A stretch of 64,000 nucleotides of DNA, taken from contig CP007152.1 of assembly GCA_000831005.1 (NCBI GenBank), positions 1,860,001 through 1,924,000 of the forward strand. Reading direction: 5' to 3'. A program made the translations under genes and the position numbers. Positions 19,164-28,400 of the stretch are shown one piece after another. Below the pieces are notes generated by a model. That model was not told the DNA's origin. It saw only the letters and a program-made list of their open reading frames with translations, and did not search any database. Numbering within the stretch: position 1 is the stretch's first letter; every line of letters begins with the position of its first letter. Source of the DNA: Marinobacter salarius. GTDB lineage: Bacteria > Pseudomonadota > Gammaproteobacteria > Pseudomonadales > Oleiphilaceae.

Positions 19164-20465
19164 TTGAAAGACGTCAATGTCGGAATCTGCGGACTGGGAA
19201 CAGTCGGTGGTGGTACGTTCAACGTACTGACCCGTAATGCCAGCCTGATCACAGGCCGGACAGGTTTCAATCTCCGTATTGCCCGGGTGGCGACACGCAC
19301 CCCGCGCAATGATATTGATCTGGGGGATATCCCGTTCAGTACCGACATTTTTGACGTGGTGAACGACCCGTCTGTGGATGTTGTGGTCGAATTGATTGGT
19401 GGTTACGAAACCGCTCGGGAGCTGGTGCTGGCTGCCATCCGAAATGGCAAGCACGTAGTCACCGCCAACAAGGCGTTGATTGCGGTCCATGGCAACGAGA
19501 TTTTCGAGGCAGCGGCGAAGCAGAATGTGATCGTTTCCTACGAGGCTGGCGTTGCTGGCGGTATCCCCGTCATCAAGGCTGTTCGCGAAGGCATGGCCGC
19601 CAACCGCGTTGACTGGATCGCCGGCATCATCAACGGCACCGGTAACTATATTCTCACCGAGATGCGCGCCGGTCGCGAGTTCGCTGAAGTGCTGAAAGAA
19701 GCCCAGGACCTGGGGTATGCCGAGGCGGACCCGACCTTCGATGTGGAAGGCATTGACGCTGCACACAAATTGACGATCCTGGCCTCTGCAGGCTTTGGTG
19801 TGCCGCTGCAATTTGAAAAAGCCTACACCGAGGGGATTTCGGAAATCACCCCTTACGACATCGCTCACGCGGAAATTCTTGGTTATCGCATCAAGCACCT
19901 GGGGATCGCACGTCGCCGCGATGAGGGCATCGAGTTGCGGGTGCATCCCACGCTGGTTCCGCGCAGCCATCTCATTGCACAGGTGGATGGTGTGTTGAAC
20001 GCAGTTCTGGTGGACGGTGATGCCGTTGGCCAGACCATGTATTACGGCCCCGGCGCCGGCGATGAGGCCACGGCATCAGCGGTTATCGCCGATATCATCG
20101 ACGCGGCCCGTTCCGTGGCTGCCAAGAGCAACCAGCGGGTTCCCTACCTTGGCTTCGAGCCTGCGGCAATGGAAGATCTGCCGGTGCTGCCGATGGAGGA
20201 TGTTCAGTCCGCCTATTACCTGCGCATACAGGCGCTGGACCGTCCCGGCGTGCTGGCGAAAGTCGCTTCCATTCTCAGTGAGCACGGCATCAACATCGAG
20301 TCCATTATGCAGAAGGAATCGGAGCTGAAAGATGGCCGCATCCCGGTAATTATCCTGACCCACACGGTCCAGGAGCGACAGATCAACCGCGCTATTGAAG
20401 AGCTGGAAGCCCTGAGCGATATCGACGAAAAAGTCGTCCGTATCCGCGCCGAAAACTTTAACTGA
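19164..20465 (+). CDS. hom: Homoserine dehydrogenase
   Basis: It reduces aspartate semialdehyde to homoserine. The start is a TTG at 19164 with AGAGGTGAAAG upstream. The 433-residue protein has an N-terminal NAD(P) motif GICGLGTVGGGT, the catalytic region with AEADPTFDVEGIDAAHKL and a C-terminal ACT domain (about 350-433: RIQALDRPGVLAKVASILSEHGINIES) that senses threonine. It is coupled to thrC 12 bases downstream. Confidence 0.95.
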   Translation: MKDVNVGICGLGTVGGGTFNVLTRNASLITGRTGFNLRIARVATRTPRNDIDLGDIPFSTDIFDVVNDPSVDVVVELIGGYETARELVLAAIRNGKHVVTANKALIAVHGNEIFEAAAKQNVIVSYEAGVAGGIPVIKAVREGMAANRVDWIAGIINGTGNYILTEMRAGREFAEVLKEAQDLGYAEADPTFDVEGIDAAHKLTILASAGFGVPLQFEKAYTEGISEITPYDIAHAEILGYRIKHLGIARRRDEGIELRVHPTLVPRSHLIAQVDGVLNAVLVDGDAVGQTMYYGPGAGDEATASAVIADIIDAARSVAAKSNQRVPYLGFEPAAMEDLPVLPMEDVQSAYYLRIQALDRPGVLAKVASILSEHGINIESIMQKESELKDGRIPVIILTHTVQERQINRAIEELEALSDIDEKVVRIRAENFN

Positions 20466-20477
20466 CAGGAACGCAAG

Positions 20478-21881
20478 GTGAGATACATCAGTACACGGGG
20501 CGAAGCTCCCGCCCTGGGCTTTGAAGACGTCCTGCTGACAGGCCTGGCCACCGACGGTGGCCTGTATGTCCCGGAATCATTGCCTCATTTCAGCCTGGAA
20601 GAAATTCGCAGCTGGCGTGGGCTTTCCTACAGCGAGCTCGCTTTCAAGGTAATGCACCCGTTTGTCGACGATGCGATTCCTGCGGAGGATTTCCGCAGGA
20701 TGCTGGACGAGACCTACGGTGATGTATTTGCCCATAAAGCGGTGGCCCCACTGGTTCAGTTGGACACCAATGAGTGGGTCATGGAGCTTTTCCGTGGCCC
20801 AACCCTGGCGTTCAAGGATTTTGCCCTGCAACTGCTGGGGCGCCTGTTGGACTACGTGTTGGAGAAACGCAAGCAGCACGTGGTGATCATGGGGGCAACG
20901 TCCGGTGATACCGGCTCCGCCGCCATTGAGGGGTGCCGCCGGTGCGAACACGTCGACATTTTCATCCTGCATCCCCATGAACGGGTGTCCGAGGTGCAGC
21001 GTCGCCAGATGACCACCGTGAAGGGTGACAATATCCATAACATCGCGGTGCGCGGCAACTTTGATGACTGCCAGCGCATGGTGAAGGCGAGCTTTGGTGA
21101 CCAGTCGTTCCTCGGTGGTCAAACCCAGCTTGCGGCGGTGAATTCCATTAACTGGGCCCGTATCATGGCTCAGATCGTCTACTACTTTCATGCTTCCCTG
21201 GCGCTCGGCGGTCCGGATCGGAGTATGGCTTTCTCGGTGCCCACGGGTAACTTCGGCGATATCTTCGCGGGTTATCTGGCCAAGAAAATGGGTTTGCCGA
21301 TCTCCCAGTTGGTGATCGCCACCAACCGTAACGACATCCTGCATCGCTTTATGAGTGGCAATCGCTACGAGCAGCTCCAGCTTGAGCATACCTTGTCACC
21401 AAGCATGGATATCATGGTGTCCAGCAATTTCGAGCGCCTGTTGTTCGACCTGCACGGCCGCGACGGGGCTGCGGTAAAGGACCTGTTGGAGAATGCCACC
21501 AAGGGCCCAGTCAGCATTGAAGATTACCGCTGGAAGCACGCTCGCAAACTGTTTGACAGTGACGCGGTGGGTGATGAGGGCACCACAGACACCATCCGTG
21601 AGGTGTTTGACCAGAACGAGTACTTGCTCGACCCCCATACCGCCATCGGCGTGCGTGCGGCCCGAAACTGTCGTCGCGACCCGGCGGTACCGATGATTAC
21701 CCTGGGTACTGCGCATCCGGCCAAGTTCCCGGATGCCGTGTTGCGCTCAGGTGTTAAAGCCGAGCCGTCCCTGCCGGTGCATATGTCGGATCTGTTCGAA
21801 CGGGAGGAGCGATACACCGTTTTGGATAATGACCTGTCCGCCGTGCAGGACTTTATCGCCAAACACTGGAAAAATACCTGA
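20478..21881 (+). CDS. thrC: Threonine synthase
   Basis: The PLP enzyme converts O-phosphohomoserine to threonine. It starts at a GTG (MRYISTRGEAPALGFEDVLLTGLATDGGLYVPE). It has the PLP lysine in GPTLAFKDFALQLLG, GATSGDTGSAAIEGCR, the VPTGNFGDIFAGY phosphate loop and the C-terminal LGTAHPAKFPDAV. At 467 residues it is of the long (fungal/proteobacterial) type. It forms an operon with hom; recJ starts five bases after its stop. Confidence 0.95.
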   Translation: MRYISTRGEAPALGFEDVLLTGLATDGGLYVPESLPHFSLEEIRSWRGLSYSELAFKVMHPFVDDAIPAEDFRRMLDETYGDVFAHKAVAPLVQLDTNEWVMELFRGPTLAFKDFALQLLGRLLDYVLEKRKQHVVIMGATSGDTGSAAIEGCRRCEHVDIFILHPHERVSEVQRRQMTTVKGDNIHNIAVRGNFDDCQRMVKASFGDQSFLGGQTQLAAVNSINWARIMAQIVYYFHASLALGGPDRSMAFSVPTGNFGDIFAGYLAKKMGLPISQLVIATNRNDILHRFMSGNRYEQLQLEHTLSPSMDIMVSSNFERLLFDLHGRDGAAVKDLLENATKGPVSIEDYRWKHARKLFDSDAVGDEGTTDTIREVFDQNEYLLDPHTAIGVRAARNCRRDPAVPMITLGTAHPAKFPDAVLRSGVKAEPSLPVHMSDLFEREERYTVLDNDLSAVQDFIAKHWKNT

Positions 21882-21886
21882 GTGGT

Positions 21887-23618
21887 ATGACGCCCAAAAA
21901 AATCCTTCGTCGCCCCAGCCCGGACACCACTCCGGACTGGGGCCAGAATCTGCCCCCACTGCTTCGCCGTCTATACGCCGCCCGTGGCGTGACTTCCGAT
22001 GACCAACTCAGCTACACACTGAAACATCTGGCGTCCCCCATGGATCTCAGGGGTATCGACCGTGCCGTGGAATTGCTGTCTGAGGCCATTTCCAGCCAGC
22101 AGCGTGTATTGGTACTGGGTGACTTTGACGCCGACGGTGCCACCAGCACGGCGGTGGCCATGCTGGGTCTGGGCATGCTGGGGCTGAACGACATCGACTT
22201 TCGTGTGCCCAGCCGTTTTTCCGACGGCTATGGCTGACGCCGGGCATCATCCATCGACTTCGGGAGGATGACTCGCTGCCGGACCTGCTGATTACCGTGG
22301 ACAATGGTATTTCCGCAGTCGAAGGTGTTCGGGCCGCCCGCGAGCTGGGTATAAAGGTGGTGGTGACCGACCACCACCTGGCCGGTGAGACCTTGCCCGA
22401 CGCCGATGCCATCGTGAACCCCAATCAGCCCGGTTGCCCCTTCCTCAGCAAGAACGCGGCAGGCGTGGGCGTCATGTTCTACGTGCTCACGGCCCTGCGG
22501 AAACACCTCCGTGAACAGGGGCTGCTGCCGGACCCTCAGCCTAACCTCGGCAACCTGCTGGACCTGGTCGCGCTTGGAACCGTCGCAGACGTGGTACCCC
22601 TGGATCACAACAACCGAATCTTCGTCGAGCAGGGCCTGCGCCGCATCCGCCAGGGCGAAGCCCGCCCCGGTATTCTGGCGCTGCTGGAAGTGGCAGGCCG
22701 CGATCACAGCGAAATCAGCTCCACGGATCTCGGGTTTGTGGTTGGCCCAAGGCTGAATGCTGCCGGTCGCCTGGACGATATGAGTGTGGGCATTGCCTGC
22801 CTGCTGGCAGACAGCCGTGACGAAGCCCAGCGCCTCGCCCGCGAACTGGATACCTTCAACCGCGAACGTCGCACTATCGAAAAAGACATGAAAACCCAGG
22901 CCCAGGACCTGTTGGCGTCCATGTCGCTGGACATTGAGGGCCTGCCGTGGGGCCTGGCCCTGTTCGACAACGACTGGCACCAGGGGGTGATTGGCATACT
23001 GGCAGCCCGCATCCGCGAACAGACCCATCGCCCTACGATCGCATTTGCGCCGGACGACAACGGCGAGGATATCAAGGGCTCCGCCCGTTCCATCCCCGGC
23101 CTGCATATCCGCGACGTGCTGGCCGTGTTGATGCCAGGCGCCCGGGGATGATGAAAAAATTCGGCGGCCATGCCATGGCGGCAGGCATGACCCTCTCCCA
23201 GGGTGATCTGGACGCGTTCAGTGGCGCGTTCGACCGGGCGGTCCGCGATACCTTGCGGGCGGAAGACCTGGAAGCGGCCATCACCACCGATGGCCCTCTG
23301 AGCCCGGATGAGCTCCACCTGGAGACCGCTACTCTGCTAAAGCGTGCCGGTCCTTGGGGGCAGCATTTCCCGGAACCCCTGTTTGACGGCAACTTCCGTG
23401 TAGTCAGCCAGCGAATTGTTGGCGAGAACCACCTGAAGCTGGTGCTCCAGCCGGAGGAGGGCGGCGCCATTATCGACGGCATCGCCTTCAACACCGGGCC
23501 GGAAGTGCCTGACTACACCAAGACTGGCGCTCGAGTGGTTTACAAACCTGATGCCAATACCTTTCGTGGGCGTACTAATCTGCAGCTTCTGGTGGATTAT
23601 CTGGAGCCGCTGGGTTGA
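21887..23618 (+). CDS. recJ: Single-strand exonuclease RecJ (frameshifted twice)
   Basis: The 5'-3' ssDNA exonuclease of the DHH family serves in recombination and mismatch repair. Visible motifs are LVLGDFDADGATSTAVA, VDNGISAVEG, VVTDHHLAGETLPDADAIVNPNQPGC, LVALGTVADVVPLDHNNR, WHQGVIGILAARI and the DHHA1 motif KKFGGHAMAAGMTL. Breaks near 22236 (restoring GYGLTPGIIHRL) and near 23129 (restoring AVLDARRPGMMKKF) each fit one lost base. Repaired length of about 577 residues is normal. This is the last core gene before the accessory block. Confidence 0.9.
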
Positions 23619-23645
23619 GTACGGAATTCCAGGAGTCTGGCACCG

Positions 23646-23725
23646 GGGTGGGTACTCTTTTCTTCTGGGAAAGAACTCGCTTCGCTCAAGACACCTTTTC
23701 CCCGGCAGAAAAGAGGCACACCCGA
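23646..23725. repeat. Long imperfect hairpin at the left edge of the accessory block
   Basis: Nested inverted repeats GGGTG/CACCC, CTCTTTTCT (23655-23663)/AGAAAAGAG (23707-23715) and GGGAAAG/CTTTTCCCC fold a stretch of about 80 bases between recJ and the HNH gene. It could be a MITE-like or extragenic palindromic element, or a rho-independent terminator for recJ. It lacks the GTTA ends of attC sites. Confidence 0.5.
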
Positions 23726-23759
23726 GGATGATGTATTCACAGAAGGGCGGAAAGTCAGG

Positions 23760-24107
23760 GTGTCACATCTCCGAACTGAAAGAAATCGCAAGGTCATCAG
23801 ACACTATTTCCGGCATGCGGATAATCCGAAGCTATGTGATATTTGTCGGGTTGAGGTTGCAGGGCGCTATCCATGGCTTGATAATTTAATCGAAGTTCAT
23901 CATATCCTTCCTCTTTCTTCCCCGCTCAATGTTGATCGTGCTGGGACTTCACTAAATGACCTCGTAGGGCTCTGCCCAAACTGTCACAGAGCTACCCATT
24001 CATTTTATAAAATTGAGCTTGCTAACGAGAATTTGGCCGATTTCGTGTCTGAGGAACATGCTAAAGAAACCTACTATCAGGTAAGATCGCAGTTCCAAAA
24101 CATCTAG
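23760..24107 (+). CDS. HNH endonuclease, probably lacking its N-terminus
   Basis: From a GTG at 23760 it encodes 115 residues with an HNH nuclease fold: CDICRVEVAGRY, IEVHHILPLSS, then LVGLCPNCHRATH. The zinc knuckle pair (CxxC/CxxC) and the catalytic HH are present. The frame stays open upstream to the hairpin, reading EDDVFTEGRKVRVSHLRTERN. That resembles the segment preceding HNH domains in larger restriction nucleases, so a 5' part may be lost at the block edge. It lies just before a cytosine methyltransferase, suggesting the nuclease of a restriction-modification pair. A+T content is well above recJ. Confidence 0.7.
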   Translation: MSHLRTERNRKVIRHYFRHADNPKLCDICRVEVAGRYPWLDNLIEVHHILPLSSPLNVDRAGTSLNDLVGLCPNCHRATHSFYKIELANENLADFVSEEHAKETYYQVRSQFQNI

Positions 24108-24111
24108 TGTA

Positions 24112-24131
24112 TACTGTATAAAAATACAGTT
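24112..24131 (+). promoter_or_regulatory. LexA-type SOS box upstream of the methyltransferase
   Basis: TACTGTATAAAAATACAGTT contains the exact CTGT-N8-ACAG core and matches 17 of 20 positions of the gammaproteobacterial LexA consensus. It lies 14 bases before the methyltransferase ATG and just after the HNH stop, so a bound LexA would repress the methyltransferase. Confidence 0.6.
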
Positions 24132-24145
24132 ATTAGGAAGACAGA

Positions 24146-25351
24146 ATGATACCTTCAGAACTTTTATCATCGCTCCCTAGTCGTCTATCTCAGCTGATAG
24201 AGCGGGCTCTCGATACCGGGGTTGAGCTAGAGCAGCTGTTGAATGGGGATGGTTTAACCTATGATGATCTCCGCTATAACCGCCCGCCAGACCCAGTAGC
24301 TATACAGGGAGAGGGGTACAGAGGGTTGGATCATTTTCGGAAGCCATTCCACGGCACACCAATTGTAAGTTTTTTTTCTGGTGCAGGGGGTCTAGATCTC
24401 GGATTTGAAGCTGCGGGATTCGAGCACTTGGCGGTCATTGAACACAATGAGATCTTTTGCGACACATTGAGGGAGAATCGCGAGTGGGATGTTATTGGCC
24501 CCCCATACAGCAATGGCGATGTATCGCAAAGGGTTCAGCTGTCAAGAGAGCTTGAAGAAAAGGGAGTCGTAAAGCCCTTTAAAGGTGTATTCATCGGAGG
24601 GCCACCTTGTCAGCCATTTTCAATTGCAGCTAATCAACGCTTTTCTAAAAATGGTGAAAACTTCAAGAGAACCGGGTTTGCGCATGAGAAAAATGGAAAT
24701 CTACTCTTTGACTACATTTGGTTTATTGAGAAATATCTACCTGAGGCATTTGTCATTGAGAACGTGCCTGGATTAATTGATGTTGATGGAGGAGAGCAAT
24801 TATCAAAGGTGTATAAGTATCTTGAAGATAGAGGGTACAAACTACACGATCCGTTGAAAATGAATGCGGCGCATTATTCTGTTCCGCAACAACGTGAGCG
24901 GCTATTTATTATCGGGTATCGCGGAAATAAAAAATTCACGCCTCCGAAAAAGGCTGATTCCATTATCGGTTGTATGCAGGCGCTGTTAGATATCCCGAAA
25001 GACTGCCCTAACCACATTACACGCAAACATAAAGCCAGCTCAGTTATGCGTTACGTCAATTTAGACGTAGGCAAACGAGACCAGCTTGGTAGAGTCGATC
25101 GACTCAACCCCAGCCTGCCCTCAAAAACTGTTATTGCAGGCGGATCTTCGGGGGGGGGCAGATCCCACTTGCATCCATTTATACCCAGAACGCTTAGTGT
25201 TCGCGAGTGTGCTCGCTTGCAAACTTTCCCCGACGACTACTTTTTCACTGGTTCGTCTGCCCGCCAGTTCACACAAGTAGGAAATGCTGTTCCACCTGTT
25301 TTAGCTGCGCAAATCGCGACAGCGCTCTACAAATCATACTTCGAAGCCTAA
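24146..25351 (+). CDS. DNA (cytosine-5) methyltransferase, Dcm-type
   Basis: It transfers a methyl group from SAM to C5 of cytosine in a specific site. The 401-residue protein shows motif I VSFFSGAGGLDLGFEAAGF, motif IV with catalytic Cys GGPPCQPFS, motif VI VIENVPGL, motif VIII QQRERLFIIGY, motif IX RECARLQTFPDDY and motif X QVGNAVPPVLA. The target-recognition region between VIII and IX is short. An HNH nuclease gene lies directly upstream. The gene is A+T-rich, and its stop overlaps an integron attC site, marking it as a cassette gene. Confidence 0.9.
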   Translation: MIPSELLSSLPSRLSQLIERALDTGVELEQLLNGDGLTYDDLRYNRPPDPVAIQGEGYRGLDHFRKPFHGTPIVSFFSGAGGLDLGFEAAGFEHLAVIEHNEIFCDTLRENREWDVIGPPYSNGDVSQRVQLSRELEEKGVVKPFKGVFIGGPPCQPFSIAANQRFSKNGENFKRTGFAHEKNGNLLFDYIWFIEKYLPEAFVIENVPGLIDVDGGEQLSKVYKYLEDRGYKLHDPLKMNAAHYSVPQQRERLFIIGYRGNKKFTPPKKADSIIGCMQALLDIPKDCPNHITRKHKASSVMRYVNLDVGKRDQLGRVDRLNPSLPSKTVIAGGSSGGGRSHLHPFIPRTLSVRECARLQTFPDDYFFTGSSARQFTQVGNAVPPVLAAQIATALYKSYFEA

Positions 25352-25418
25352 CCAAGCGCTGCACTCGGACAAATTTTTCGCTGCGCTCTAAATTTGCCGG
25401 TGAGCGCAGCGTTAGGGG
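25346..25418 (+). repeat. Integron attC site (site A)
   Basis: It begins with the R'' box GCCTAAC overlapping the methyltransferase stop and ends with the R' box GTTAGGG at 25411. The two arms are complementary (CCTAAC/GTTAGG, GCGCTGC and CAAATTT/AAATTTG). The loop TTCGCTGCGCTC is typical of chromosomal integron attC sites. It is the best-preserved attC in the window. Confidence 0.8.
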
Positions 25419-25484
25419 GCCGAGTTACCCATGAATAGTAGACACCTTCTATAGTTAGGGTTGCCCCTAGCACGGAGGTGCTCC

Positions 25485-25793
25485 ATGAGCCGCAAGAAGA
25501 CCCAGGCCTACACCGAAGAGTTCCGTCGGGAAGCCGTTCGCAGATCCGATCAGCCAGGTAATACAGCCGCTTCGGTTGCCCGTGAGCTAGGCATTCATCC
25601 GGGCCAGATCTACAACTGGCGTCGTCAGTTCACCCGCCTGTCGGACAAGCAGTTTAACAGCGTTGATGGCGTCGATTATTCCAAGGCCGAGAGCGAAGCC
25701 ATGCGCAAGCTGCGGCGCGAGAACGAGACCTTGAAGAAGGAAAACGAATTTCTAAAAAAGGTGTCTGCGTACTTCGCGAAGTCCCAAGAGTGA
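25485..25793 (+). CDS. IS3-family transposase OrfA
   Basis: The 102-residue DNA-binding subunit has a helix-turn-helix (YTEEFRREAVRRSDQPGNTAASVARELGIHPGQIYNWRRQF) and a C-terminal leucine-zipper-like coiled coil (MRKLRRENETLKKENEFLKKVSAYF). The start at 25485 (MSRKKTQ) follows GGAGGTG. An A6G slippery heptamer (25754-25760), correctly phased as A AAA AAG, lies near its end. A -1 shift there leads with no stop into orfB, so a fused OrfAB transposase is expected. Confidence 0.9.
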   Translation: MSRKKTQAYTEEFRREAVRRSDQPGNTAASVARELGIHPGQIYNWRRQFTRLSDKQFNSVDGVDYSKAESEAMRKLRRENETLKKENEFLKKVSAYFAKSQE

Positions 25794-26647
25794 AGTACGC
25801 GCTGATCAGTGAATTCTGTCAGTGCTACGCGGTGCGCCTGATGTGCCGGGTGATGGAAGTGTCAGCGAGTGGCTATTATCGCTGGAAACAGCGCCCAGTC
25901 AGTTTGAGGGAACAACGCAGGGCGGAAACCGAAGCGGCCATCATGGAGACCTACGAGTGCTTCAAAGCGCGCTATGGTGCCCCACGGATCGCCCAGGAAT
26001 TAACGGCCAGTGGCACACCCTGCTCGGTCAACTACGTGGCCGGGATCATGCGGGCAAAGGACATTCGCGCCCGCAATGGCAAAGCGTTCAAGTACAGCCG
26101 CTCGTCCGAGGCAATGACCAACGTCGCAGACAACCTGTTGTGGCGTCAGTTTGCCGCTGAACGGCCGAACCAGAAGTGGACCACCGACATCACGTATATC
26201 TGGGTGAAAGATCGCTGGCTGTATCTCGCCACCGTGATGGACCTGCACTCCCGCTACATCGTTGGGTGGTCACTGGATATGAGCATGACCGAGACGTTGA
26301 TTACCGATGCCCTGAGCATGGCGTATGGCCGCCGAGAGATTAGTCCAGGGCTGATTGTGCACTCGGATCGGGGTGTGCAATACCGCTCAGTGGGCTATCA
26401 GGAATACCTGCGCTCCAAAGACTGTGTGCCCAGCATGAGTCGGAAAGGGAACTGTTGGGACAACGCCCCGATGGAATCGTTTTTCAGTCGATTGAAGGTG
26501 GAGCTGGTCTATGCCGAGTGTTTCGAGTCGATCGCGGCGGCCAAATCCGCTATCTTCGAGTACATCGAAGTGTTTTATAATCGAAAGAGAAGACACTCCG
26601 CTTTGGGCTATCTCAGCCCGGTGGAATACGAGCGCAGATGCGCATAA
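25790..26647 (+). CDS. IS3-family transposase OrfB (DDE integrase)
   Basis: The 285-residue catalytic subunit has an N-terminal HTH_21 region (YECFKARYGAPRIAQELTASG) and an rve integrase core. The DDE triad is Asp in WTTDITYIWV, Asp in IVHSDRGVQY and Glu in NAPMESFFSRLKVE. The C-terminus YNRKRRHSALGYLSPVEYE is typical. It begins at a GTG overlapping the orfA stop and is probably made mostly by frameshifting. Confidence 0.92.
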   Translation: MKYALISEFCQCYAVRLMCRVMEVSASGYYRWKQRPVSLREQRRAETEAAIMETYECFKARYGAPRIAQELTASGTPCSVNYVAGIMRAKDIRARNGKAFKYSRSSEAMTNVADNLLWRQFAAERPNQKWTTDITYIWVKDRWLYLATVMDLHSRYIVGWSLDMSMTETLITDALSMAYGRREISPGLIVHSDRGVQYRSVGYQEYLRSKDCVPSMSRKGNCWDNAPMESFFSRLKVELVYAECFESIAAAKSAIFEYIEVFYNRKRRHSALGYLSPVEYERRCA

Positions 26648-26686
26648 CCGAGTGTCTACTTTTCGTGGGTAGGACCAGGGGCATTT

Positions 26687-27058
26687 TTGATCAGTCTTCG
26701 CTATTTGAAGTTCGCCCTCATTGCTTATTTGGCAGGTGGGGTGGGCCTCATCCTGATGCTCCCTACGCATCCAGAAATAAATCTTTGGTTGGTTGCGCTC
26801 TCAATTTTTTGCGCAGTTCCATTCATGTCGTTGGTGGTAACGCGTCTGCCGGTGTTCAGAAATTTCTATAGGCAGCATCAATCTATTCTTGATGACGGTA
26901 TTCGAAGCGCCAATGACAGGCGAGCCGCTTCACCAATGGCAGGTCTGGTCACAGGTGGAGTAATAGCTTTAACTTTGCTGTTTCTCGGCGTATCAGACAT
27001 TGTTGTACCGGCGTTCTGTGGTGCCGTTGGGGCCGGGGTTATGAGCTTTTACCATGAG

Positions 27059-27067
<9 letters not shown>
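26687..27067 (+). CDS. Small membrane protein of unknown function (cassette gene)
   Basis: I do not recognise a family. The 126-residue product has four predicted transmembrane helices in two pairs (about 10-25, 30-50, 85-105 and 107-122), joined by a polar loop with VFRNFYRQHQSILDDGIRSANDRR. It starts at a TTG with AGGGGC upstream. Its stop overlaps CCCTAAC, the left half of an attC-like site, so it is a cassette gene. The IS3 element sits 15 bases before its start and may have removed or supplied its promoter. Confidence 0.55.
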
Positions 27068-27729
<662 letters not shown>

Positions 27730-27837
27730 TGCTTTACGTATATTTCGTCTACATTTTTCAGGTGGTGCCAATATAGTTGGAGGGCAATAAACATAGAGGT
27801 TTTCGGTGCGCTAGCACTTTAATCCTGGAGAATGGCC

Positions 27838-27972
27838 ATGAAAAAAATAATGCTAACGTTGGTTCTTGTACTATTCGCGACGACGGCGTTCGCCCATGGG
27901 GGCGGTTGCCGGAAAGACAGTCCTCCCGGGCAATGCTGTCACGCAGGCTCACAGCCCTATCATTGCCACTAA
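27838..27972 (+). CDS. Tiny secreted Cys/His-rich protein (YHYH-like)
   Basis: This 44-residue reading frame has a textbook Sec signal peptide (MKKIMLTLVLVLFATTAFA) followed by a 25-residue mature peptide starting HGGGCRKDSPPG, with four Cys and four His, ending CCHAGSQPYHCH. GGAG lies seven bases before the ATG at 27838. The tail resembles the PYHCH segment of YHYH/excalibur-type small domains, which may bind metal; that is inference. It lies between attC site B and the toxin-antitoxin pair. Confidence 0.5.
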   Translation: MKKIMLTLVLVLFATTAFAHGGGCRKDSPPGQCCHAGSQPYHCH

Positions 27973-27983
27973 AAGCATTTCTT

Positions 27984-28029
27984 CCAGCGGAGGGCACCAA
28001 AAGCGTACCGCTTATGGTGCCTCCGCTGG
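27984..28029. repeat. Strong hairpin between the small secreted gene and higBA
   Basis: A near-perfect stem of 15-16 bp (CCAGCGGAGGGCACCA with TGGTGCCTCCGCTGG) encloses a 15-base loop. It has no following T tract and no attC end boxes. It may be a cassette-end remnant or a transcript-protecting structure. Confidence 0.5.
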
Positions 28030-28061
28030 CGCTCCGGCGTCACTGATGCAGTCTTGATTAT

Positions 28062-28080
28062 TATACGGCATTGCCGTATA
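28062..28080. promoter_or_regulatory. Palindromic operator before the toxin-antitoxin genes
   Basis: TATACGGCATTGCCGTATA is a perfect inverted repeat (9-bp arms, one central base) eight bases upstream of the toxin ATG. Its position fits autorepression by the HTH antitoxin. Confidence 0.65.
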
Positions 28081-28088
28081 TTTTGGTC

Positions 28089-28400
28089 ATGCTATTCATC
28101 GAAACCTCAACGTTCACCAAGTTGTTGTCGAACTACCTCACGGATGAGGAGTACCGAGGACTTCAGAACTACCTTTTGCAGAAGCCGGATGCCGGGGATC
28201 TGATTAAAGGTTCAGGTGGTGTTCGCAAGGTTCGGTGGGCACCGGCGGGTTCGGGAAAGAGCGGTGGTATCAGAGCCATTTATTACTGGAAGAAATCTGA
28301 CCACGAGATATGGATGCTCACGCTGTACAGTAAATCAGAGCGTGCCAGTATTCCTGGTCATACGCTTAAACAGATAGCGGAGGCAATCAAAAATGGGTGA
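28089..28400 (+). CDS. higB: Type II toxin, RelE/HigB family
   Basis: The 103-residue protein beginning MLFIETSTFTKLL matches the HigB-like RelE toxins: YRGLQNYLLQKPDAGDLIKGSGGVRKVRWAPAG, then GGIRAIYYWKKSDHEIWMLTLYSK. Such toxins are ribosome-dependent mRNA endonucleases. The toxin gene precedes and overlaps the antitoxin gene by eight bases, the HigBA order. The start at 28089 is chosen over an in-frame start inside the operator. Confidence 0.85.
   Translation: MLFIETSTFTKLLSNYLTDEEYRGLQNYLLQKPDAGDLIKGSGGVRKVRWAPAGSGKSGGIRAIYYWKKSDHEIWMLTLYSKSERASIPGHTLKQIAEAIKNG

Larger units (their letters stand above)
25426..26671 (+). mobile_element. IS3-family insertion sequence
   Basis: The element of about 1246 bp has 20-bp imperfect terminal inverted repeats. 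The left (25426-25445) is TACCCATGAATAGTAGACAC and the right (26652-26671, read inward) is TACCCACGAAAAGTAGACAC. It carries overlapping orfA and orfB. It landed eight bases after attC site A and just before the next cassette gene. No clear target duplication is visible. Confidence 0.85.

Noticed and set aside
22228..23106. A 292-codon open frame opposite recJ
   Set aside because: Shadow of the conserved DHH/DHHA1 coding sequence; no recognisable domain.
27984..28029. Hairpin before higBA as another attC
   Set aside because: It lacks the AAC/GTT end boxes and extrahelical bases; it is a near-perfect stem, unlike attC sites.
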